This document shows, in pieces, positions 15,800 through 23,076 of a stretch of 42,417 nucleotides of DNA. Each line of letters begins with the position of its first letter. The stretch's first letter is position 1. The position numbers were made by a program, and so were the translations under genes. Below the pieces are notes generated by a model. It saw only the letters and a program-made list of their open reading frames with translations. It was not told the DNA's origin and did no database searches. The stretch spans positions 1 through 42,417 of the forward strand of contig JACKCP010000016.1 in NCBI GenBank assembly GCA_020633955.1. Reading direction: 5' to 3'. Source of the stretch: Desulfobacteraceae bacterium. Lineage in GTDB: Bacteria; Desulfobacterota; Desulfobacteria; Desulfobacterales; JACKCP01.

Positions 15800-17077
15800 A
15801 TGAAAATAACCTTTGTAAAATACAGATTTCTTTCAGCAATAGCAGGTGAAACCTTAATATTAATTTCAAGATTTTTAAATCTTTTCATAAAAAATGAAAT
15901 CACGTCTTTTTTCTTTAAGAGAAGCTTTCAAAATATAATATCGTCGCGTCATGGCAGAAAAAAAATCTGGTTTTACGCTTCTTCAGTTGGAGAAGCAGGC
16001 GTCTGTGAAATTCTTATAAAAGAAATTTTAAAGCACAAAAAAAATATTGATTTCCATGTTTCACTCATGACGGATTCAGGCTGTAAGATCGCACATTCAA
16101 ACCTTTCCCATCTTGCAGATATTTCCTATTCCCCGATAGACTCACCCTTTAATGTTGAAAAAACCTTTAAAATTATTAAACCTGACCTTTTGTGCATAAT
16201 AGAAACCGAACTCTGGCCAAACCTGATTTTTGAGGCAAAAAAGAATAAAATTCCTGTAATTATTTCAAATGCAAGGATTTCCAACTCATCTTTAAAAAAT
16301 TATCTCAAGATAAAAGAACTTTCAGAATTTGTATTAAGCCTTGTCGACAGGTTTTATGCCGCATCCTTCAAAGACCGGAAAAACCTTCTGCAGCTTTCCT
16401 GCGCAAATGAAAAAATAGTTGTAACAGGAAATGCCAAATACGATTTTTACATAGATAAAAACAATACTGAAAAGATCAGAAAAACTTTCCAGAAAATGCT
16501 TGGATTTAATGAAAATGACCTGATTTTTGTCTGCGGAAGCACAAGAGAGGGTGAGGAAGAAATTTTAACCTCAGTATTTAAAAAACTTAAAAATAATTTC
16601 CCGGATCTCAAACTTGTTCTTGTTCCAAGACATCTTTCAAGGCTTGATGAAATAAAAAAAATTTTCATCAAAAAAAATATAGATTTCAGATTGAGAACAG
16701 AAAATTCAGATAAAAAATCAGATGCGGTCATCATAGATACAATGGGTGAACTAAAAAAAATTTATACTCTTGCAGATATAGTTTTTGTCGGGGGAAGCCT
16801 CAAAAATTTTGGGGGCCAGAATATTCTTGAGCCTGCCTCCCTTGGAAAGCCTGTAATTTTCGGTACATACATGGACGATTTCAAGGAAATTTCACAAATT
16901 ATTTTAAGTGAAAAAGGAGGGTTTCAGGTTTCTGAGGCGGATATATACGATGTAATAAGAAATCTTCTTGAAGATAACGACCTTAGAAAAACAACGGGAC
17001 TCAATGCTTCTTACGCAGTTGAAAAACACAGAGGAGCTGCAAAAAAACAGGCACAGGGAATTTTAGAATATTTATGA
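15800..17077 (+). CDS. waaA: 3-deoxy-D-manno-octulosonic acid (Kdo) transferase
   Basis: 425 residues, normal for WaaA/KdtA. A hydrophobic N-terminal segment (LSAIAGETLILISRFLNLFI) anchors it to the cytoplasmic face of the inner membrane. The catalytic glutamate is E65 in YASSVGEAG. Further family motifs are IIETELWPNLIFEA, FVCGSTREGEEE, LVPRHLSRLDEI and FVGGSLKNFGGQNILEPASL. It transfers Kdo from CMP-Kdo to the lipid A precursor, so the cell makes lipopolysaccharide of at least the Kdo-lipid A type. No other LPS gene is adjacent. Sequence AGGA lies five bases before the ATG. Confidence 0.93.
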   Translation: MKITFVKYRFLSAIAGETLILISRFLNLFIKNEITSFFFKRSFQNIISSRHGRKKIWFYASSVGEAGVCEILIKEILKHKKNIDFHVSLMTDSGCKIAHSNLSHLADISYSPIDSPFNVEKTFKIIKPDLLCIIETELWPNLIFEAKKNKIPVIISNARISNSSLKNYLKIKELSEFVLSLVDRFYAASFKDRKNLLQLSCANEKIVVTGNAKYDFYIDKNNTEKIRKTFQKMLGFNENDLIFVCGSTREGEEEILTSVFKKLKNNFPDLKLVLVPRHLSRLDEIKKIFIKKNIDFRLRTENSDKKSDAVIIDTMGELKKIYTLADIVFVGGSLKNFGGQNILEPASLGKPVIFGTYMDDFKEISQIILSEKGGFQVSEADIYDVIRNLLEDNDLRKTTGLNASYAVEKHRGAAKKQAQGILEYL

Positions 17078-17094
17078 TATAAAATTATGCTGCA

Positions 17095-17232
17095 TTATCA
17101 GGGTCTGATAAACAGATCTTTTACAGTTATAATTAGTTAAGTCCTGTTTCAGCTTTTGGAAAGAATGCATTTAACCAGGTTAAATGCACTAAAAGACATT
17201 TATGAATACCAACAGTTTATGGTGGTATTCAT
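17095..17232. repeat. Three intergenic inverted repeats between convergent genes
   Basis: In the 204-base space between the ends of waaA and the hydrolase gene lie TTATCA-N5-TGATAA (17095-17111), TGCATTTAACC-A-GGTTAAATGCA (17166-17188, perfect 11-bp arms) and ATGAATACCA-N11-TGGTATTCAT (17202-17232, perfect 10-bp arms). The last or the middle one may serve as a two-way terminator, though neither is followed by a good T run. Confidence 0.7.
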
Positions 17233-17281
17233 TTAAAAAATTCTCATTTTACACCAGTTCAGGTTGCTATTTTACATTTTT

Positions 17282-17959
17282 TTATATCAGCCTGAATATC
17301 ATTTCCCTTAACTCAGTTAAAATAACATTGTAATGCTCTTTTGCCTCATCTTCGTTCATATTATATGTTGTAAGTGAGTGCCCTGCATTTTCAATAAAAT
17401 AAAGATGTGAGTCAGTGCCCATTTTAGCATTAATTTTTTCAAGAAGATTTTTATTGCATAAAGGATCTTTTGTTCCGCTTGCAAAAATAACAGGACAGTT
17501 AATAAGATAAAGAGATGAATCATTTGCCTTTTCTGGCTTACCGGGCTGATGCAGCGGATATCCAAGAAAAACCATTAAATCAGGAGCAAAATAGTTGGAA
17601 GCCGCCAGTTCCGATGCAATTCTTCCTCCAAGGGATTTACCTGCAGCCAGCATTTTTTTGGAAGGAAAGGACTTATGATGTCTCATAAAATTGTAAGCAG
17701 CAATCCAGGCTTTTTTTAAAATATTTGATGAGTCAGGTTTAGTTTTATTTTCATATCTGTATGGGAAATTAAATCTCAATGTAGGGATTCCAGCTTCTCC
17801 AAGCAAATCTGAAAACTTTTTCAAAATATAGGTATTCATATCATTGTTTGCCCCATGTGCAATTACAGCTGAAATTTCCGAGGGAGAATCCGGGATTGTT
17901 AAAATAGAATTAAATTTTATGTCATTTTCAATTTTAAAAACAAATTCTTTTTCAATCAT
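17282..17959 (-). CDS. Alpha/beta hydrolase (KANL3/Tex30-like, YcjY-type)
   Basis: 225 residues, a compact alpha/beta hydrolase. The oxyanion region is VIAHGANNDMNT, the nucleophile is S109 in AAGKSLGGRIAS, the acid is D165 in ASGTKDPLC, and the base is H194 in ENAGHSL. Such small hydrolases with the GKS.GG elbow are found in bacteria with unknown substrates and in the eukaryotic KANL3/Tex30 group. It has no signal peptide and is cytoplasmic. It stands alone, convergent to waaA. Confidence 0.85.
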   Translation of the reverse strand: MIEKEFVFKIENDIKFNSILTIPDSPSEISAVIAHGANNDMNTYILKKFSDLLGEAGIPTLRFNFPYRYENKTKPDSSNILKKAWIAAYNFMRHHKSFPSKKMLAAGKSLGGRIASELAASNYFAPDLMVFLGYPLHQPGKPEKANDSSLYLINCPVIFASGTKDPLCNKNLLEKINAKMGTDSHLYFIENAGHSLTTYNMNEDEAKEHYNVILTELREMIFRLI

Positions 17960-18094
17960 AAATTTTTATCACCCATAAAGTTTGATATTTAACTTTTTTG
18001 TATTATTATACACACAAAGATTCATTGAAAAAGAAAAACTTTAGACAATCCCCAACCAACAACTTAAATTTTACCAACGGAGGTAGAAAACCCC

Positions 18095-18493
18095 ATGGAA
18101 AAAAAATTTGATTTTGTTAAGTCCTGCATACTAGAAATGGGATTTGACATTCTTTCAGAAGATCCAGACGAGGAAATAATAATAATATCAGATGAAGAAA
18201 GCTCAATTTCAAACCTTGTAATCGACTGTGAAGACCCTATTCTTGTTATGGAGCAGGTTATAATGCCTGTACCTCAAAAGGATAAGGATAATGTTTATAA
18301 AAGACTTCTTCAGATGAACAGGGAAATTGTTCATGGTGCATTTGCCCTGAATGAAGAAGAAAATCTGATAATTTTCAGAGACACTCTTCAGCTTGAAAAC
18401 CTCGACAGAAACGAAATTGAAGGTTCAATAAGGTCCTTAGAGCTTGCACTTTCGGAATATGGCGAGGAGCTGGTTAAATTCTCAAAAAACTAA
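18095..18493 (+). CDS. YbjN-like (type III secretion chaperone fold) protein
   Basis: 132 acidic residues starting at ATG 18095 with GGAGG 11 bases upstream. The alternation of strands and helices (EEIIIISDEES, ILVMEQVIMPVP, VYKRLLQMNREIVHGAFALN, ENLIIFRDTLQL, then a C-terminal helix) fits the YbjN / SycE-chaperone-like fold; the 'LL..N...HGAF..' segment is the most typical part. It lies 22 bases ahead of the pspA-like gene. YbjN-type genes are often seen next to PspA/IM30 genes in envelope-stress clusters, so it may bind or regulate PspA. Confidence 0.7.
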   Translation: MEKKFDFVKSCILEMGFDILSEDPDEEIIIISDEESSISNLVIDCEDPILVMEQVIMPVPQKDKDNVYKRLLQMNREIVHGAFALNEEENLIIFRDTLQLENLDRNEIEGSIRSLELALSEYGEELVKFSKN

Positions 18494-18515
18494 ATCTATT
18501 TAAGGAGTTAAAATA

Positions 18516-19223
18516 ATGTCAATTTTCAAACGTATATTCAAAATCGGCCAGGCAGAGGCCCATTCAGCCATAGACAAATTTGAAGATCCGGTAAAAATGA
18601 CAGAACAGGGAATAAGAGATCTTAAAAAAGATCTTCAGGCTGCAATGGAAACCCTGGCACAGGTAAAGGCTATTGCGATAAGGACCAGGAAAGATTCAGA
18701 CAACAAAAAAAAGCTTGCTGCCGATTATGAAAGAAAGGCAATGCTCCTTTTGCAAAAAGCCCAATCAGGAGAAATTGATGTTGCAGATGCGGAAAGACTT
18801 GCAACAGAAGCACTTTCTCAGAAGGAATCCCTTGCAAATGAAGCGGTAAATCTTGCAGAACAGGCCGGAAACCATGAAGCAAGATCTTCTCAGCTTCAGG
18901 AAAATGTTAACAAGATAAAATCTGCAATTACTAAATATGAAAACGAGCTTATTACTTTAAAGGCAAGATCAAAAACAGCACAGGCAACTGCAAAAATAAA
19001 CCAGCAGCTTTCAAAAATAGACTCAAGCGGAACAATTTCAATGCTTGAAAAAATGAAGACAAAAGTTGAGGAACAGGAAGCTCTTTCCCAGGCTTACGGA
19101 GAAGTTGCAAACTCTGAAAAATCAGTTGATGATGAAATCAATGCAGCCCTTGCCTCCTCTTCAAAAGTATCACAAAGTGATTCACTCCTTGAACTGAAAA
19201 AGAAAATGGGACTTCTGAACTGA
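18516..19223 (+). CDS. pspA: PspA/IM30 (Vipp1) family membrane-stress protein
   Basis: 235 residues, nearly all helical. It opens with a short amphipathic helix (MSIFKRIFKIGQAEAHSAID) followed by EDPVKMTEQGIRDLKKDLQ, which is the hallmark start of PspA/IM30 proteins. Long coiled-coil stretches run through residues 30-170. It ends with LLELKKKMGLLN, a usual PspA C-terminus. AAGGAG lies seven bases before the ATG. These proteins coat and stabilise the inner membrane and form rods or rings. PspF and PspBC are not in the window, so regulation probably differs from the enteric system. Confidence 0.92.
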   Translation: MSIFKRIFKIGQAEAHSAIDKFEDPVKMTEQGIRDLKKDLQAAMETLAQVKAIAIRTRKDSDNKKKLAADYERKAMLLLQKAQSGEIDVADAERLATEALSQKESLANEAVNLAEQAGNHEARSSQLQENVNKIKSAITKYENELITLKARSKTAQATAKINQQLSKIDSSGTISMLEKMKTKVEEQEALSQAYGEVANSEKSVDDEINAALASSSKVSQSDSLLELKKKMGLLN

Positions 19224-19231
19224 TAACAACA

Positions 19232-19255
19232 GCCTCCTCCAAAGGGAGGCTTTTT
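19232..19255 (+). terminator. Rho-independent terminator or attenuator after pspA
   Basis: GCCTCC and GGAGGC form a six-bp G+C-rich stem with a seven-base loop, followed by TTTTT. It begins 9 bases after the pspA stop and just before the ribosome site of the next gene. Partial read-through into the next two genes is likely. Confidence 0.78.
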
Positions 19256-19274
19256 AATTGAAGGAATTTATTAA

Positions 19275-19802
19275 ATGGGATTTTTTGATTTTTTTAAAAA
19301 AAAGCATAAAGACAGATCCTTTATTGGAATAAATGATCTTTTACCCGGGGATATGGTTGATTATGACATGAAGACATGGGAGGTAAAGGCAAAGCACAAA
19401 TACGACTATGAAGGAGAGATTATTTATGAGTGGCAGCTAAAAACAAGTGATGATAACATTTTCCTTGAAATAGACGATGAAGAATCAAACAGCCTGATCA
19501 TCAGCAGAAAAATACCAAATTCATATATCAACCAGTCTGTTTTTAATGAAATTTCTTCAACAGATGATGCTCCTGAAGAAATTGAAGTAGAAACAAAGAA
19601 ATATTATCTTGAAGAAATATCTTCCGGATATTTTTTTGAAAATTCTTCAGGGGAAGAAGAGCCCTTTATTGCTTACAATTACACCTCTGACGACGGTACA
19701 AGTTTTGTAACTATTGAGCAATGGGGAGAAAGAAGCTTTGAAGTCTGCAGAGGTGAAAATGTTTATGAATATCAGTTTACAAACTTCCTTCCAGGAAATT
19801 AG
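19275..19802 (+). CDS. DUF4178 domain protein
   Basis: 175 residues starting at ATG 19275. The first residues MGFFDFFKKKHK are a basic amphipathic segment. The DUF4178 pattern is visible: INDLLPGDMVDYDMKTWEVK, then YDYEGEIIYEWQLKTSDDNI, then FLEIDDEE. The second half repeats beta-rich acidic sequence and ends in YQFTNFLPGN. DUF4178 genes commonly lie next to PspA/IM30-like genes, as here, which suggests a role in the same membrane-protection system. No catalytic motif is visible. Confidence 0.8.
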   Translation: MGFFDFFKKKHKDRSFIGINDLLPGDMVDYDMKTWEVKAKHKYDYEGEIIYEWQLKTSDDNIFLEIDDEESNSLIISRKIPNSYINQSVFNEISSTDDAPEEIEVETKKYYLEEISSGYFFENSSGEEEPFIAYNYTSDDGTSFVTIEQWGERSFEVCRGENVYEYQFTNFLPGN

Positions 19803-19811
19803 ATAAAAAAA

Positions 19812-20336
19812 ATGGAACTGATCGAAATAATAGATAAAAATAAAAATCCCACAGGAGTTGTAAAACCAAGAGATGAAGTTCATAGAAAAGGTTATATTCA
19901 CAAAACAGTTCATGTCTGGGTTGTAAACAAAAACAACGAAATACTAATTCAGAAACGATCAAAATCAAAACTTACCCATCCACTGATGTGGGATGTTTCA
20001 TGTGCAGGTCATATAAGTGCGGGTGATACATCCCATGAAACCGCTGTAAAGGAATTATTTGAAGAAACCGGAATAAAGGCTGAAATTTCGGAACTTGAAT
20101 ATATTACATCAATAGAAAGAAAATATTTTCATGGACAAATAAAGGATCATGAAATTTATGATGTTTTCCTTATACGAAAAGATTTTAATCTTTTAAACCT
20201 CAAATTCGATCCTGTTGAAGTAGAAGAATTAAGACTGATGGACGCAAAAACTTTTTTTCTGTCTGCAATATCAAAAAAAGATTTTATTTATAATAAGGAA
20301 GAATATGAAATTATGGAAAAAATTCTTACAGAATAA
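19812..20336 (+). CDS. Nudix hydrolase (YfcD / IPP-isomerase-like group)
   Basis: 174 residues. The Nudix box is at about 65-88, GHISAGDTSHETAVKELFEE then TGI, with Asp in place of the usual first Glu and Lys in place of Arg; the metal-binding E-x-x-E-E core is kept. The start MELIEIIDKNKNPTGVVKPR and HVWVVNKNNEILIQKRS are typical of the YfcD / isopentenyl-diphosphate-isomerase-like group. The Cys and Glu residues needed for isomerase activity are not evident, so a diphosphate hydrolase is more likely. It starts 9 bases after the DUF4178 gene and is the last gene of the cluster. Confidence 0.85.
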   Translation: MELIEIIDKNKNPTGVVKPRDEVHRKGYIHKTVHVWVVNKNNEILIQKRSKSKLTHPLMWDVSCAGHISAGDTSHETAVKELFEETGIKAEISELEYITSIERKYFHGQIKDHEIYDVFLIRKDFNLLNLKFDPVEVEELRLMDAKTFFLSAISKKDFIYNKEEYEIMEKILTE

Positions 20337-20729
20337 ATCTTTTTCAATCAATCAATTTTCGTTTTACAACACCAAGTCACTTATAAATTTTTATTATTTA
20401 TAAGTGGTTAACCATCTGGTATGACCTCCAAACACTTTAAATACAATTCACTTTATTACAATTTTTTCTTAAATGAAAATATATATTGAACTTAATATTA
20501 TTTTCATTTATATCTGATTAAATCAGACTGAGCTTTAAAATAACTTTAATTTGGCTTTTGTTATTTGCGCTTGGCAAAAAAACAGATTTTTTTACCCAGT
20601 TCAAGTTAAAAATTCAGCAGTTTGTCTGGCTTAAATTAAAATTTAAAAAAACAGGCTGTTTTATTTATTCTGTATGATATAAGGCATTCCATTATTTAAT
20701 ATTAAATTCAAAAATATTTTGGAGGTTTC
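20337..20729. other. Noncoding region before gap, with two long inverted repeats
   Basis: No credible gene is visible in 393 bases. It holds two perfect inverted repeats, CACTTATAAA-N9-TTTATAAGTG (20378-20406) and TAAATGAAAATA-N17-TATTTTCATTTA (20470-20510). The first may end the pspA cluster transcript. Both arms are A+T rich and lack a trailing T run. The end of the region carries the gap promoter candidate. Confidence 0.65.
20656..20683 (+). promoter_or_regulatory. Candidate extended -10 promoter of gap
   Basis: TGaTATAAG (20675-20683) is an extended -10 box with five of six bases of TATAAT. The -35 region is poor (CTGTTT, 16 bases away), as expected for extended -10 promoters. It gives a leader of about 40 bases with GGAGG before the ATG. 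Confidence 0.42.
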
Positions 20730-21722
20730 ATGGTTAAAATAGGAATCAACGGATTTGGCAGAATAGGAAGACTTGCATTAAGAGCTGCACTTACAAGAGA
20801 TGATGTTGAAGTTACAGCAGTAAACGACCTTATTGACATTGACTATATTGCTTATCTACTGAAATATGACACTGTTCATGGAAGATTCAAGGGAAGTGTT
20901 GAAATCGATGGAAACTATCTTGTTGTCAACGGTAAAAAAATCAGGGTTACAAATGAAAAAAATCCTCTAGACCTCAAATGGAACGAAGCTGAAGCTGAAA
21001 CAATAATTGAATCAACTGGTCTTTTCCTTACTAAGGAAAAAGCAGAGGCTCATATTAAGGCAGGCGCAAAAAAAGTGGTAATGTCTGCTCCTTCCAAAGA
21101 CGATACACCGATGTTTGTAATGGGAGTGAATCATAAAAAATACAGTGGTGAAACAATAGTCTCCAATGCATCATGTACAACAAACTGCCTTGCTCCCCTT
21201 GCAAAGGTTATAAACGACAACTTTACAATTGTTGAAGGTCTTATGACCACGGTTCACTCTGCAACTGCAACACAGAAAACAGTTGACGGCCCTTCCCCAA
21301 AAAAATGGAGAAGCGGCAGATCTGCCATTCAAAACATTATCCCTGCAACCACAGGAGCTGCAAAGGCAGTTGGAAAAGTTATACCTGAGCTTAACGGAAA
21401 ACTTACAGGAATGGCTTTCAGAGTTCCAACAGCTGATGTTTCAGTTGTTGACCTTACATGCAGAATTGAAAAATCAGCATCTTATGATGAAATAAAAAAA
21501 GCCATTAAAAATGCATCTGAAAATGAATTTAAAGGGATTATTCTATATACTGAAGACCAGGTAGTTTCATCTGACTTTACAGGTGAATCATGTACATGCA
21601 TTTTTGATGGTGAAGCTGGAATTGCACTTAATGATAATTTTATAAAGCTTATTGCCTGGTATGATAATGAAATGGGCTATGCAAACAAAGTTGTTGATAT
21701 GGCAAAACATATTTCTTTATAG
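20730..21722 (+). CDS. gap: Glyceraldehyde-3-phosphate dehydrogenase
   Basis: 330 residues, the usual length. The NAD-binding motif is GINGFGRIGR at residues 5-14. The catalytic cysteine is C149 in SNASCTTNCLAP, and the assisting histidine is H176 in TTVHSATATQ. The end WYDNEMGYANKVVDM is typical. It oxidises glyceraldehyde-3-phosphate to 1,3-bisphosphoglycerate with NAD. GGAGG lies four bases before the ATG. It is the first gene of the gap-pgk-pyk-mgsA run, 15 bases before pgk. Confidence 0.97.
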   Translation: MVKIGINGFGRIGRLALRAALTRDDVEVTAVNDLIDIDYIAYLLKYDTVHGRFKGSVEIDGNYLVVNGKKIRVTNEKNPLDLKWNEAEAETIIESTGLFLTKEKAEAHIKAGAKKVVMSAPSKDDTPMFVMGVNHKKYSGETIVSNASCTTNCLAPLAKVINDNFTIVEGLMTTVHSATATQKTVDGPSPKKWRSGRSAIQNIIPATTGAAKAVGKVIPELNGKLTGMAFRVPTADVSVVDLTCRIEKSASYDEIKKAIKNASENEFKGIILYTEDQVVSSDFTGESCTCIFDGEAGIALNDNFIKLIAWYDNEMGYANKVVDMAKHISL

Positions 21723-21737
21723 ATTTGAGGTTTTAAA

Positions 21738-22937
21738 ATGGAAAAACTTTTTATTGAAGATCTTGAACTTAATAATAAAAAGGTAATTTTAAGGGTTGAC
21801 TTTAATGTTCCCCTAAAAGATGGACAGGTTGCAAATGATAAAAGAATAAGAGCTGCTCTCCCAACAATTAATTATATTCTTAAAAAAAATGCATCTCTTG
21901 TTTTAATGTCTCACCTTGGTCGGCCCAAGGGTAAAGTTGTGCCTGAGTTAAGCCTTAAGCCTGTTGCAGACTATCTTGGCAGGCTTATTAATAAAAATGT
22001 AAAATTTATTGATGACTGCTCAGGTGAAAAGGTTAAAAAGGAAATATCACTGCTGAATCCTGGTGAAATCCTTGTTCTTGAAAATTTAAGATTTAAAAAA
22101 GAAGAGACTGAAAACAACCCTGCTTTTGCCAGTGAACTTGCCTCACTTGCAGATATTTATGTAAACGATGCCTTTGGAACTGCACACAGAGCCCATGCCT
22201 CAACCGAGGGAATAACAAAATTTATTAAAACTGCAGCCTGCGGATATCTTCTGAAAAAGGAAATTGACTATCTTGGGAATGCACTTGGTGAACCCAAAAG
22301 ACCCTTTACCGCAATCATAGGCGGTGCCAAAATTTCAGGAAAAATAGATGTAATAGACTCACTTCTTCCAAAAGTTGATTATCTTCTTATAGGCGGAGGA
22401 ATGGCATCAACTTTTTTTAAGGCAAAAGGCTTTGAAACAGGAAGATCCCTTGTGGAAGAAGACAAGATCTTGCTTGCAAAGGAACTTCTTTCAAAGGCAG
22501 AGAATAAAATAATTCTGCCAAAGGATCTTGTTGTTACAGATGTTTTAGATTTTGATGCAGGAGTTATCGGAAGAATAAAACAGGTAAATAATAATGAAAT
22601 TCCAAAGGAAATGATTGCTGTTGACATTGGCCCCCAATCAATAGCTGAATTTTCAGATATAATTAAAAAGTCCAAGACCATAGTATGGAACGGTCCCATG
22701 GGAGTATTTGAAATTGAAGAGCTTTCAAGGGGAACTTTCCAGGTAGCGAATGCAATGGCAGAAGCTTCGTCAGGTGGAAGCATCACAATAATCGGCGGAG
22801 GTGACTCAGCTTCAGCCATAGAACAGGCAGGACTTTCAGATAAAGTTTCCCATGTTTCAACCGGAGGAGGAGCATCGCTTGAATTTCTTGAAGGAAAAAT
22901 TCTTCCCGGACTTCAAGCTCTATCAGACAAAATTTAA
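21738..22937 (+). CDS. pgk: Phosphoglycerate kinase
   Basis: 399 residues. Family motifs are VILRVDFNVPLKDG, LMSHLGRPKG, ENLRFKKEE, VNDAFGTAHRAHAS, and the C-terminal nucleotide-binding loop IIGGGDSASAIEQAG with STGGGASLEFLEGK. It converts 1,3-bisphosphoglycerate and ADP to 3-phosphoglycerate and ATP. It follows gap by 15 bases and must be co-transcribed with it. The 139-base space to pyk holds two long hairpins. Confidence 0.97.
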   Translation: MEKLFIEDLELNNKKVILRVDFNVPLKDGQVANDKRIRAALPTINYILKKNASLVLMSHLGRPKGKVVPELSLKPVADYLGRLINKNVKFIDDCSGEKVKKEISLLNPGEILVLENLRFKKEETENNPAFASELASLADIYVNDAFGTAHRAHASTEGITKFIKTAACGYLLKKEIDYLGNALGEPKRPFTAIIGGAKISGKIDVIDSLLPKVDYLLIGGGMASTFFKAKGFETGRSLVEEDKILLAKELLSKAENKIILPKDLVVTDVLDFDAGVIGRIKQVNNNEIPKEMIAVDIGPQSIAEFSDIIKKSKTIVWNGPMGVFEIEELSRGTFQVANAMAEASSGGSITIIGGGDSASAIEQAGLSDKVSHVSTGGGASLEFLEGKILPGLQALSDKI

Positions 22938-22943
22938 TAAAGA

Positions 22944-22987
22944 AGTAACTGTTCAGTTCAAATTGGAACAGCTGCTGAATAGTTACT
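22944..22987. repeat. Long inverted repeat between pgk and pyk (first)
   Basis: The arms at 22944-22956 (AGTAACTGTTCAG) and 22975-22987 (CTGAATAGTTACT) pair over 13 bases with one G-U pair. The 18-base loop starts seven bases after the pgk stop codon. No T run follows, so it is not an ordinary terminator. Confidence 0.75.
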
Positions 22988-22992
22988 GAATA

Positions 22993-23039
22993 TGATTTTT
23001 TTGTTCCGCGAATAGTGAATTCGCCGGACAAAAAAATCA
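22993..23039. repeat. Long inverted repeat between pgk and pyk (second)
   Basis: The outer arms TGATTTTTTTGT (22993-23004) and ACAAAAAAATCA (23028-23039) are perfect. Inside them CCG/CGG and CGAAT/ATTCG continue the stem with two single-base bulges, for about 20 pairs in total around a five-base loop. The T run is on the 5' arm and the A run on the 3' arm, the reverse of a terminator. Confidence 0.8.
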
Positions 23040-23076
23040 GTTTGTAAACTTTTCCATCTTTTTCAGGAGTTTTCTA

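Noticed and set aside
17245..17270. Shared motif CCAGTTCA.GTT at 17254 and near 20599 as a repeat family
   Set aside because: The common part is only about twelve bases and the flanks differ, so chance is a fair explanation.
20561..20590. Possible sigma-54 promoter before gap
   Set aside because: GG and GC elements are 12 bases apart instead of 10 and the rest of the consensus is missing.
22379..22819. Minus-strand frame of 146 codons inside pgk
   Set aside because: It is the antisense shadow of conserved phosphoglycerate kinase motifs and has no ribosome site.
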